A stretch of DNA of 64,000 bases from Allium sativum. Its lineage: Eukaryota > Streptophyta > Magnoliopsida > Asparagales > Amaryllidaceae. The stretch spans positions 477,678,861 to 477,742,860 of the forward strand of contig CM060920.1 in assembly GCA_030737875.1 (NCBI GenBank), written 5' to 3'. The position numbers and the translations under genes are program-made. Below, one piece after another: positions 40,015 through 50,202 of the stretch. Each line of letters begins with the position of its first letter. Within the stretch, counting starts at the first letter, position 1. Below the pieces are notes generated by a model. That model did no database searches, was not told where the DNA came from, and saw only the letters and a list, made by a program, of their open reading frames with translations.

Positions 40015-41805
40015 AAACAAGTGTTTGAAATTGGGTTAGTTTGGTGTCGTAAGACTTCAGAAATATTATTGGAAAATCTTGACGAATTGGACTCAGGTGA
40101 ATTTTCAGATTTTACTCGTGAACCTTTTCGCATATTTGTACTTGGTGGTTGTGTAGCTTCAACTTCACTTAATTCTAAACACTGGATCCGCTCCGCTTTC
40201 TTGATTTCGTATGAAATAACAGCATTTCCAAGAGGGGTCTTAGTATCTTCCTTATCCCCGTCGTCATTTTGAATCAACATCTTGACATCAGGTGTACATT
40301 CACTTTGACTTTCAGAATTACTCATTTTGTGTGTTGTCCTTTTCAGGGGTTTCACTAAATTCAAGTTCCATGTCATTGTTCTCAATTTTCACTTCGGTGT
40401 CTTGTTCCGTTGTTTTAGGTAATGCACGCCTATAATTATCCTTGTCATTCTCTCTCTGGATATTCAACTTGGCCACTCTGGATAATCTTTAAATATTTGC
40501 ACCCTTTGGAGCATTAGAATTCTCCTTGTTCTTATTATCGTGTCTACCTGCAGATTTTAGATGTTTTCTACCAATATATGCAGGCTTAGAAGGTGTTTCA
40601 AGCACTTTATCGTTCTCATTCGGCTTCAAAATTCCATTTATGTTAGTTTCACGTCGTTTAGGAGGAGTTTTCTGTTGATGATTTCTCTCCTTAGTTCTCT
40701 CTGAAAGACATGGTTTGACAAAATGCTGAAGCATATTATCAAAAGCAGCCTGAGGAGGTAGAGATATTGGAGTGAGTTTTGATTCCAAAAACTATAGGTG
40801 CAAAGTTCAGGCCACTGCATTCTTTCTGCTGGATCTTTGACCAGAAGACTATCAATCAAATTCACTAATGATTTAGATGGGTTATTAGGGAGGGGCGGTA
40901 TAGGATCTGAAAAATAGAATTTGCTAATTGAGTAAATTCATTTCCTATAAAAGGCGGTCTTCCAGCATTACATTCATATAATACACAGCCAAGTGCCCAG
41001 AAATCTGAAGCATATGAATGAACTCCGCCGTCTTGACATAGCTCAGGAGCCATATAACAAGGTGTTCCTCTTTTCGATTGCGAAAGCTACATGAATCATG
41101 TTTAACAAATTAAAGCAGTTGGACGCATAGCTTGTAAGTGCTATTATTGGTCGAAACACGTTGGTAACTTGCAACCAAATAGCTTAAAGCTATCGAAAAG
41201 GAAGAAGAAGAAAAAAGTTAGCGTAAGGTCCACATGGTATGAAATATTCAGTATATAGGAGTCCTTATTGCCATATGTTGAAAGTGAAACTTGAATATGA
41301 TACATATTAGAACTAGACAAATAGATACTTGAGATGAAATTTATGGACATGAGCTTAAACTAAACTAAATTACAAGTACCATGAACTAACCTAGGTAACC
41401 GAACTTTTGTTCAATATCATTCAATATTCTTGCTAAACCTAAATCATAAAGCTGAAATGTAAAAAGGTAGAAGTTGAATCAAACATCATTTACAATTCGG
41501 AACAAACATCCAATGAGAACTAAAGTATTACAAGCGCTTTCATACATCCATTTTCATCAAGTAAAATATTTGGTGGCTTTAAGTCACAATATATTATTCC
41601 TTTAGAGTGCAGGAACCTGAACGCATAAACACGTAAAAGATTTAATTCAACAGCTAAGAGTTTTATGGCAATAGAATGTATACATGTTTATTTGCTGCCA
41701 TTATAAGTAACACATATTCAAAAGGAAAGTAACATACTGAAGAGCTTTAACAAGGTCACGGCTAAGATCGTGTACAGAATCTTCAGGAAGCCGACTATCG
41801 TGGAG
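40015..41805 (-). pseudogene. RUK: fragment of a RUNKEL/Fused-type protein kinase gene
   Basis: Five conserved blocks on the minus strand follow plant RUNKEL (the Fused-like kinase of phragmoplast and cell-plate formation): LPEDSVHDLSRDLVKALQ (about 41800-41744); [20 protein letters not shown] (from 41616, with YCD in place of HRD); LYDLGLARILNDI (about 41453-41400, DLG for DFG); the APE segment and DFWALGCVLYEC (41085-40920); then LIDSLLVKDPAERMQWPEL and part of the linker. Introns separate the first blocks. The N-lobe and the long C-terminal HEAT-like part are missing. Breaks: frameshifts near 40917, near 40785 and again in the linker, a nonsense TAA at about 40485, and a GC in place of GT at one donor. 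It is a dead fragment, either captured by a transposon or duplicated. Confidence 0.85.
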
Positions 41806-42738
41806 ATCAGCAGTATGGTTACTTAAATCAGAGAATGTCATAACTTATAAATGAGCTGAACTGAACCATAACCCCTACTGGATAACGATAAAATTTGTGT
41901 TTTAGTTTTTTTTTTCTTCCCTCTTCTGTCCTTTTTATTTCGTAATCCCTTAGCACTATAAGATTCATCCCTCTTTCAGACTGTTGACTATTGTAATTTG
42001 TTACATTGGATTTGCATCTCCCAGTACAAGTGAAACATTTTTGCTATCTCTTTATGTCTGCATGCTGTAATCATATTACTATACCTACGTGGTCATGCTT
42101 CAAATTTAGCTTATGTATTAGGATACTTTTATTTCTAAGTACTTACACACCTCATGTAATTACTAATTATATTAATCTGGCTTTCCATCCTAATCTCCAT
42201 CTCTTATTACCACATGTATACCAATTGACTTTATTTCACAACACTAACATGTTTATTTAAAGTTTGTTACACATGCTAAGTATACCTTGCCAAAGATAAT
42301 ATATGGGCATGCTGAGTATATCTAATTATTTGTATGATGCCTTTGCATACGTTTGTCTTTTCACTAAAATCTATTTTACATTGTTTGCAAACTTGTTTTT
42401 ATCTCTGAACAAACCTTTGATTATAAATTTTTCTTGTGCATTTAAGGATTTATGAATATTTTACAGAAAATACACCTAAATCTACTTTACCGAAAATATA
42501 ACTATTTTGGCAACCTCCAGTCATGCTTCGAAATTAGGCCTTGTTGTATAACTTAATGAGTTGGTGTTAATAATGAACATATCACAAATAATGTTATATC
42601 TTTGACATTTTGCTTCATATATTTCAACCAACCTAGCAGTCGTTTGCATCAGATACATGGCAGGTTTATGACAGCAAACATAAAATATTCCTCAATGGAC
42701 AATTCATTTTAATGTTAGTTAGTATCAAAGAAGAGTGC

Positions 42739-42850
42739 ACATAAGTTTTTACCGCTGGTAAGGAGATTGTTTGGTTTTTAGAAAACTATTATTAACATAA
42801 GTTTTTAACGCTGGTAAGGGGATTGTTTATTATTTAGAAAATTATTATTA
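42739..42850. repeat. direct duplication of about 60 bp
   Basis: ACATAAGTTTTTACCGCTGG and a near copy (TTTTTAACGCTGG) are followed by the same GATTGTTT...TTAGAAAA run, head to tail, with a few substitutions. Confidence 0.8.
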
Positions 42851-42961
42851 CTTCAACCTTACTCATGTTACAACATGACAACTAATTATTAAAGGCAGAA
42901 CAACTATGCCACTTAGTACTAAGGTAACGTTTGCATGCCCAAACTGGTCGGTTTTCTAACA

Positions 42962-43212
42962 GGAAGAAAACGAGCCTTTGACATCGGATCTGTCTGACGA
43001 CAACGGCTAATTTTTTCTTTTAATTTGCACCCTACAGCAACCTGCTTAACACACATGTAATGTCTAGAAATGTTTCATTAAAGAAATGAATGCTAAGCTT
43101 TCTGAATTTTGCCTTTATGCAGAGACAATATTTTGAGTATCGAATTAAATCTATGGTGAAGGAAATAGGAGGTCTGCGTTGTTCATCCAGAAATCTTCAA
43201 CATGTCAACCGT
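42962..43212 (+). other. two exon-like pieces, unidentified
   Basis: The first piece (about 42962-43010) follows TTTCTAACAG and reads EENEPLTSDLSDDNG then stop. The second (about 43123-43205) follows TTTATGCAG and reads RQYFEYRIKSMVKEIGGLRC with a possible GTAATC donor. They could be a terminal exon and an internal exon of unrelated genes. No family recognised. Listed because they lie among other orphan exons. Confidence 0.25.
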
Positions 43213-43500
43213 AATCTTTATTCAATTGTTTGATGTTTCCATGCTGATTTACTTCATACCATATACGTAAGAATCCACTATGTTAGAAGGCTCCTTATAC
43301 ATGGAAATGTATTTGGCATATAATTATCTTTTCCATTTCTGTTTTAATATGTATAAATCTGCTTCCATACAATGTTCTATTTATTTTTCTTAAAGAGTGT
43401 TTTTCTATATATCTTTTCCATTTCTCATATTGAAAACAATAATATTCAGCTGCTTCTCATAAAAGTTTATTTATTGTGTGCTTGCTCTTCAAGTGCAGTG

Positions 43501-44382
43501 CACTGTTATCACGTAGACGACTAGTCGTCGACTAGTCGACATGTCGCTCTATGAATTTCGACGATGATCGACTTATTCATTTCGACGGTAAACCCTAATT
43601 GGCCTAGATACCCTAATTTTGGATCGACAGCAGTAAAAATAGATCGATATTTACTAATCGATATTTTACCTAGACATCGATATTTTGCCTGGAGAGAAAC
43701 CCTAATTTCTTGGATCGAGAGCTGCTCCACCTCGCGGCACCTGCTCGCGGCTCCTCCTCGCGGTTCAATACTTGATGAAGCATGTAGACTTCTTTTAATT
43801 TTTATTCGATACCAATACAGATAAGCTTCTTTCAAATAATTTTAAAATTAAGAGGATCTAGAGTGGGGTCGGTCACTTGGTAAGTTGAGTCAGCGAGCTG
43901 AAAAATGGGCTCGTTATTACTGTTTATCACTATTACCTATTAATTCGACACTGCTACCGCTAATGCCTGTTAATTGGATGTCATTAATGCTAGACAAGAT
44001 AATGATAATATTTTTTGGTTGTTGTCTATCTATAAATTTGTTCAATTTCTTATTTTGAATTTATGCTTCCTTTATTCTCCTTTAAATCATACAGATTAGG
44101 CTCACAATTAATCTTGAAAAATGTCAAACAAGTAAAAGGAAGAAAAATCCGACATTTCTATAATTTCAACAACTTTAAGAATATAATTAAAATTTTATCG
44201 TTTTGTGATTATTTGAACTTATAAATTTATAATTATATCTAATTGTATTATATATTTAAGTCTAACAAATATATGTATATAAAAGACTTGTCGACTAGTC
44301 ACGACTAGTCAGGCGACTTGTCGACTAGTCTTCTAGACGGTAGTGGCTCGACTTGGCTCGATTTGGCATCGTGATAACCTTG
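43501..44382. mobile_element. non-autonomous hAT-like element, 882 bp
   Basis: An 8-bp target duplication GTGCAGTG lies at 43493-43500 and 44383-44390. The ends are CACTGTTATCACG and, inverted, CAAGGTTATCACG (11 of 13 identical). The 8-bp duplication with CA...TG ends is the hAT signature. Both subterminal regions are packed with GACTAGTCG / GTCGACTAGTCG palindromes (43513-43545 and 44288-44335). The interior holds CCCTAATT-type sequence and no transposase. It split background DNA between the kinase fragment and the MADS exon. Confidence 0.8.
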
Positions 44383-45161
44383 GTGCAGTGGTTACGATGA
44401 ACTGTGTGAGTCAACATATCATTCTTTTATGTAAACTTATTTGTCCTCTATAGGATCTTCAATATGATTGATGTATGCTGAGTAGCTAAATGGTAAAGGA
44501 TTATTTTTTCTCTGACTTTGGATGCTTACAAATGTTAATGTATGGTATTAACTAGAATTTGAAGTACAGTATTCACTACAGCTGACATCTAGTTATAATA
44601 ATTAGCAGTGTTTTAATTTTCGTGTCATCTCTTTACATTTTGTTTTTTGCATACAACATGCTTGATTAATTATCTAACACAACCAACGTCGACTTATAAC
44701 CACAAGGTTATCTTTACTGCTCGTCAACCTTAGCACATTGTTTTGACCCTAAATTAGTGCATGGAAAATCAGTGAATGTCTAACCAAACTGCACTCAATT
44801 ATAAAGTTTATGTATAAGTAATTCTGCATTACAGCACAACCTTTATTTTTAATTTTTAATTCTGTTTTTGTTAACTGTGACATAAAAATAAAAGTCACTG
44901 ATACATCTGCCATCTTGCATCTGGCTGAAATACAAAGAAAATTCAAGGATGTATAATTTATTTCTTCTTGTGTTTCTGACATAAGTAAATTTTTTATGCT
45001 AAGAAAACATAACCAACTACACGACTGTATGGTTTCTTTTCATTCTTTGTTAACTTAAATTGATAGTGAAAGTGAAAGCTCTTGCTTGATATGATCTTCT
45101 CTAAATATTCTCTGACTGAAAGACAAGGAATAATCAAATGTTGAAATTTTTTTGCGTGCAG

Positions 45162-45246
45162 TGTGAAACAGACAATTGAGAGATACAAGAAAGCAAGTAC
45201 TGATACATCCAACACTAGAACTCATGTTTCTGAAGTTAATTCTCAG
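45162..45246 (+). pseudogene. single orphan exon of an AGAMOUS-subfamily MADS-box gene
   Basis: An 85-bp exon bounded by TGCGTGCAG and GTACAT reads VKQTIERYKKASTDTSNTRT followed by HVSEVNSQ. This is the intervening-region exon after the MADS domain in C/D-class genes of the AGAMOUS/SHATTERPROOF/SEEDSTICK clade, with the usual split Ser codon at its start and Gln at its end. Length is one codon more than Arabidopsis AG as I remember it. The frame is open and both splice sites are intact, but no MADS-domain exon was found upstream and no K-domain exon downstream to 48018. Either it is a captured or duplicated fragment, or the rest of a gene with very large introns lies outside the window. Confidence 0.75.
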
Positions 45247-46584
45247 GTACATAGCATTTTATTATTCCCTGGCTAATATATTTACTTGTATGAATATTTA
45301 ATTATATATTTATCTAATAAAAGGACTGTCAGATTGAGGTTGTCCTTATATTCACATATTATAAATTTCCAGTCATTTTAACTAAACACTACTAGCTGCA
45401 GCACCTTAATTAGGAAATATAATATTACATTCAGGATTATTGATAATGAAAAGGAGAAAGGAAAAAAACGCATATATCCTATTATTACTTTTTTTTCAAC
45501 TCCAAGGGAAAAAACAGTAAAATACAAATTCAATTTTAGTTCATAGGACATATACAAAAATATATTTGATCATTGCCAGTATTAACAAAATTTCATTTCA
45601 GTTACTAAATGCAAACACAAAATTAATTATAAAAGGCATCCAGTGGTACAATTACAAAGCAGTCATATACTTTTGAGCATTAAACAAATTTTCATTGTGT
45701 AGTATATGCTGTGAACATAATCCATTGATTGAAGTTGAGGTCAAATGGGTGTAGCATGCCTTTTATTAGTGGTTGAGTCAGGTTTGAATCCGGCAGTGGT
45801 TAAAGTATGAAGTTTGTATTTTTGAAGGAATTTTTTTCTTAACAAATAATGTGCTGGGGCATGGAAATTCTTTGGTCGGCTCTGTATGTTTTAGATATGC
45901 ATATATATCTATATAATATAACAAATTTTAATAATGTTTTACTATTTTATAAATTTAAATTAATGAAGATATTAATTAAAAAAAAAAAGATATTCTAAAT
46001 AAAATATGTTTTTTGAGGTTGAGTCAGGTGGCCTAAATGATTTCATATTCATGGGTAATGTGGTAGAATGGAGCAGTTGGTGGATTTGTATTTTTGGATA
46101 CGGAGTAACCGCTTTCTCAAGATGACAAATCAAAAGTGTGTTTAAATTATACGCTGAAAACCCAAAATACATGGAATGAAACGCTAATCCTAATTTCAGT
46201 TGCATTAGGCACATGCATTAAATTGCTGGAAATTACCATTAAATTGTAATATTATTATCCAGTCTGATCTCCTATTTCCAACACTACTTGCATCGGTCTC
46301 AACACATTATATCAAGTACCATTACTTCGTGAAAAGAATACAAGTTGCTGAAATCCAAAGAGAAATCAAAATATTTCCTTTTTGCAAGTTCGTCTGATGA
46401 TGCAAAAGAAGCCGAAATAAAGCTCTGAGATTGAAAAAATAATGCAAATGTTTTGTTCTTGATGTGTAAGTCGCACTATCAGACCCAAAAGGATCAGCTC
46501 TTGAGGACTGACCATCTTCAACTAAAGAAAAACTGCTACTGAAAAGGAAGGTAAGTATGCTAAAACCTGACCCTAATATATCTT

Positions 46585-46745
46585 CCACAATCTGAAAATG
46601 TTTCATTGTTCTTTGAAGGACGGAACCTGCAAATTAAAATAGCTACAGAAAAAAATGTGTAACGAACCTTCACCTGAACAAAAGTCTGATGCAATGCTGC
46701 CCATGCCCAACATGTAGGATCGAGAAACAATGCCTCAGGGAAGAC
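46585..46745 (-). pseudogene. two adjacent orphan exons of one unidentified gene
   Basis: On the minus strand, exon one (about 46745-46677) reads FPEALFLDPTCWAWAALHQT then FVQ and ends CAG before GTGAAG. A short intron ends TTTGCAG. Exon two (about 46630-46577) reads SVLQRTMKHFQIVEDIL. The pairing of open frame and splice sites is convincing as former coding sequence, but I do not recognise the protein. A further serine-rich open stretch follows to about 46460 (VEDGQSSRADPFGSDSATY). Confidence 0.4.
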
Positions 46746-46749
46746 CTTT

Positions 46750-48018
46750 TATACACTCCTTACAAATGTTTTCATATTTTTAATTCAGATAATTGTTTTA
46801 CTTTAATCTTAAAACTCTGATTTGCACCATACTTAGCACTTGATCACACATTTCACGTTCAGTTCTGGGTTTGAATTTGTCGAATGTTCTAGAGTTTTTA
46901 TTTTTCCAAATACATCAAATGCATGTCATAAAAGCATATTTTTTTTTGCAATGTACCTGCTTTTACATTTCCTCTTAAACTGCTGTTGTAAACTTGTAAT
47001 TTCTGAGTCAATAGATAGGACGTCAGTATGATTTGAAGGCCAGAGAAGTTTGATGCTAGACGATTTCCATGCGTAGGTACAAAATTTACGTTGAAAAACA
47101 TAAATCCATTTTGATTTAAGAGCAGAATTACATAAAACCCAAGAGAGATCAGTAGCATCATGTTGTCGAGTTAATCATCCTTCGTAGGAAGCAAGTTAGA
47201 AATAGCTTTGTATTCACATACACCTTATTATTATCTAAAAGAACTCTCCTACTTGGAATAAACAATAACAAGTTAATAATTAGTTTGTCTTTGTATAGTG
47301 TCCCAAGTAGAACGTATCCCATGAACTACCATTATATCAGATTATTTTTTCACTTGTAACCATGCAGTTACAGTAAAAGAGGAAAGCTTATCAAATATAT
47401 TTTATTGACAGGCAATGTTACTTGAAAAGAAAATCGCTTTACGCATCCACCATCTTTTAGCGCTTACCATTCTACTAGCGGTCCTCATTAATTTACTTTT
47501 GAGCTAAATGTTAAGCAAAGCAAGATTGAATCAAACATCCGACTACTTTGTAAGTAATTTGTTAATGCAAGGATGTATGATATGTTATGGATATGGAAGA
47601 GTTGATCAACCAATATGTATGAATGATTAAGTTTGGATATGTGAGAAGTAGTTTGAATTATATGTATGAAATATTAAGTTTGAATTGTTCGAATGATGTA
47701 AGAAATATTATGTTGTAGTCTACATGTTTGATGTTTGTGAAAATGTGTTATGTTTGTATACATTTGAGAAATAGATAATGATATATACAAACGTTGTTCG
47801 AATGATACGTATGTATTTAAAAGTAACGAAAGAGCTGAAATGGTGGTAAATACTATGAAATTGTATGTGAAATTTATAGGATTTCTAAAATGCTATCAAA
47901 TTATGGAAACACACGCCATTAGAAACGTATAGCAAACACTATAAAAATGTAGTAATAAATACTAGAAATAACAGGAACGCTACAGTATAAGCTTAATAAA
48001 CGCTACAACAACTGGTAC
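46750..48018. other. AT-rich background DNA, no gene recognised
   Basis: No family read in any frame. The last 100 bp carry repeated AACGCTACA / AAACACTATAA motifs that look like the subterminal part of another DNA transposon into which the Tat element inserted; no terminus was found. Confidence 0.45.
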
Positions 48019-48078
48019 TGTTAGCCTACTTTGTGAACTAGGCTACACAAAGAGCAAATAGTGAGAAAGACACCGATT

Positions 48079-48435
48079 GGTTCGGATCGGAGGAAGATAG
48101 TGCAGGAGGTGAGTAAAGATCAAGAACGCAGAGATCACATCGGATCGGATCTGAGAGATACGTCAGCAGCAACCTTAGAAGATAACGAGTGGCCTCATCG
48201 GTTCGGATCGGTGATACGTCAGCAACCTTAGAAGATAACGAGAGGCCACATCGGTTCGGTTCGGAGAGATACGTCAGCAACATCAGAGGATTGCGAACGG
48301 CCTCATCGGATCGGATCGGAAGAATATTTTAGCGGCATCATACAACAAATGGCCTCATCGGATCGGATCGGAGGAGTACACAAGCAACATCAAGGGATAG
48401 CAAGCTGCCTCACCGGATCGGATCGGAGGCCCCGA
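48079..48435. repeat. tandem array of about six 55-60-bp units in LTR
   Basis: Units carry GGCCTCATCGGATCGGATCG followed by AGATACGTCAGCAACATCAG-like spacers. Later units vary more in the spacer. The position in U3 suggests an enhancer-type array, which is inference. Confidence 0.85.
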
Positions 48436-48849
48436 TCCGTACCCCTTTTTCCCCTTGCATCTGTAACCGTTGCTGCGCATATCTCCTGAAGACTCGGACT
48501 AGACCTGGCCATTTCTCCCACGATCTCCCACTAAATCAATGCGCTGTCGCCATCTTGAAGCCTCCAAACCTGACTCTCAAGGGATGGGTGCCACGCGATT
48601 CCGAACCGGAGCCACTTCGAAGATATTTTTCACCTATAGATACACCATCTAGAGGCATTTGAAATGATCTTTTGGCAAATTCTCAGTCCATACTTCCTCC
48701 ATAGCCGAGTTCTACAATCATATTCAGATCAAAATCATCTCTTAAAGTCCATTTTTGAGAGATTTGAGTGAGTTTATGCATTGTAATTGTTAAGTTGAGT
48801 GAGAATCATTGCTGTATTTGTATTCAAATCATCAATTAAAAGAAAACAA

Positions 48850-48881
48850 AGTGGACGTAGGCTCGTTAACGCCGAACCACT
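48850..48881 (+). promoter_or_regulatory. conserved LTR hairpin, copy 3
   Basis: Outer stem AGTGG with CCACT, inner stem GGC with GCC around a GTTAAC core, and the same ACGTA and GAA linkers as the other copies, followed by TATAAA. Confidence 0.7.
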
Positions 48882-48972
48882 ATAAATTGCGTGTTCTTTA
48901 TTGCTTTTTGATTCTATTTCATTGAATTCATATCTAATTTGGGTGTTAGAGCCAATTTTTGGTCTAACATTT

Positions 48973-48990
48973 TGGTGCTTTCACTGAGAG
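48973..48990 (+). other. primer-binding site of the Tat element
   Basis: TGGTGCTTTCACTGAGAG begins three bases after the LTR end. It is a typical Tat-type site; I cannot name the tRNA with certainty. Confidence 0.65.
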
Positions 48991-49116
48991 ACTTCAAATT
49001 CTAAGCCTTTTTGGGATTATCATTCTACTGTTTGGACCTTCAAGTTCAAAGAAGTTATTCCCCTGTCTCTGACATCTTTCAGTACTTGTTGACTAACCGT
49101 TGAAGAACCGAATATC

Positions 49117-50202
49117 ATGGCTAATACCAAAGGAAAAGAAGTGCAAGGCGCTAGGGGAAATGATGCTAGAGAAAATCAGTCAGCCATCGTGATAACAAGG
49201 TTGCACGCTCAAAGCTCTGGAGCAGACCACTCCAACCAGGAGGATTCGAACCGGATCGGAGGTGACGATCCGAACCGTGTGGAAGGCACCGATCCGATCC
49301 GATCTGACGAAGTCGAGGGCACCCATTCCCTTCATCCGAACCGCCCCGACCAGGCTGCTGTGAACCGATCCGATCCGAACCGCCCCGCCCCGACCAGGCT
49401 GCTGTGAACCGATCCGAACCAGGGTGAGGCTGGAACTTCTACTCGAGCTCCCTCCAACGCTCCGATTCCAGCCACGATGACTAATGTTCAGCCTGATCCC
49501 TCTGCACCCATTACTCAGGGAGATTTTTCACGTTTTCTTGACATGCTTCAGAGCGCTAAAGAAGCATTGGAGGCCCAAAGGCGTGACAACCTTCGCATGC
49601 AGGAAAACATGATCACCATGGGTAGAGAACTACAAGAGCTCTGGAGGCAGAGGACTCCTTCCTCACCACGCCGTATTGCTACAGATGATTCGTCGTCTTC
49701 GGAGGAGGAACGTCCTCGCGAGAGAAGGCCGCTTGAACGACCTCAGAACCTCGATCAATTGACTTTTGGATCTTTAGGATCCCGAGAAGATGCTGCTCGT
49801 GTATTGGGCCCTGATGACCCGAGTCTGCAATAACCTATATTGCTACCCATGCGCGGATCCCACGTCTTACCCAGAGATCCTAATATTACTAACCCAACAC
49901 AGCAACAACTTCTCCAACCTCTACCTCCAGAGATTGACCGGGAGCACAGAGAGCAACGTAGAGCAGCTGGCGCCAGAAACAGAAGGTTATCCCCTGATCA
50001 GGAACCTAGGGGTAATCCGAACAACAGATCTAGAGAGCCTGTGCAGACATTAACCAACGCCGATGTATGGGCAATGGTGCACCAGATTATGTCTAAAAGC
50101 CGGCGATATACTAATGAAGATTGGGGCATTGAGTGAAGTCATACCCCTTTCACAGATGACATCCTGAATTTCCAGTTCCCTCGATGATTCAACTTGCCTT
50201 AG
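49117..50202 (+). pseudogene. gag N-terminal part of the Tat element, broken by stops
   Basis: Starts MANTKGKEVQGARGNDAREN, the first ATG after the primer site. The first 100 codons are rich in N, R, D and P because of a GATCCGAACCG repeat. A coiled-coil-like, charged stretch follows (FLDMLQSAKEALEAQRRDNL). Stops at 49405 (TGA), 49831 (TAA), 50134 (TGA) and two more just before 50203 all interrupt the same frame, and that frame continues into the next ORF without a shift. A local duplication of CCCGACCAGGCTGCTGTGAA (first copy about 49346) underlies the first stop. Confidence 0.8.

Larger units (their letters stand above)
48019..48969 (+). mobile_element. 5' LTR of the Tat element
   Basis: 951 bp, starting TGTTAGCCTACTTTG and ending TTGGTCTAACA. 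The first third carries a tandem repeat rich in GGATCGGATCGG. The conserved hairpin is at 48850-48881, about 90 bp from the 3' border. Confidence 0.8.

Noticed and set aside
43564..43835. Overlapping frames on both strands inside the hAT-like element
   Set aside because: No similarity to hAT transposase (no BED finger or dimerisation motif); overlap on both strands reflects locally GC-richer, stop-poor sequence.
46898..47161. 87-codon minus-strand frame
   Set aside because: Hydrophobic, AT-driven composition, no splice or domain evidence.
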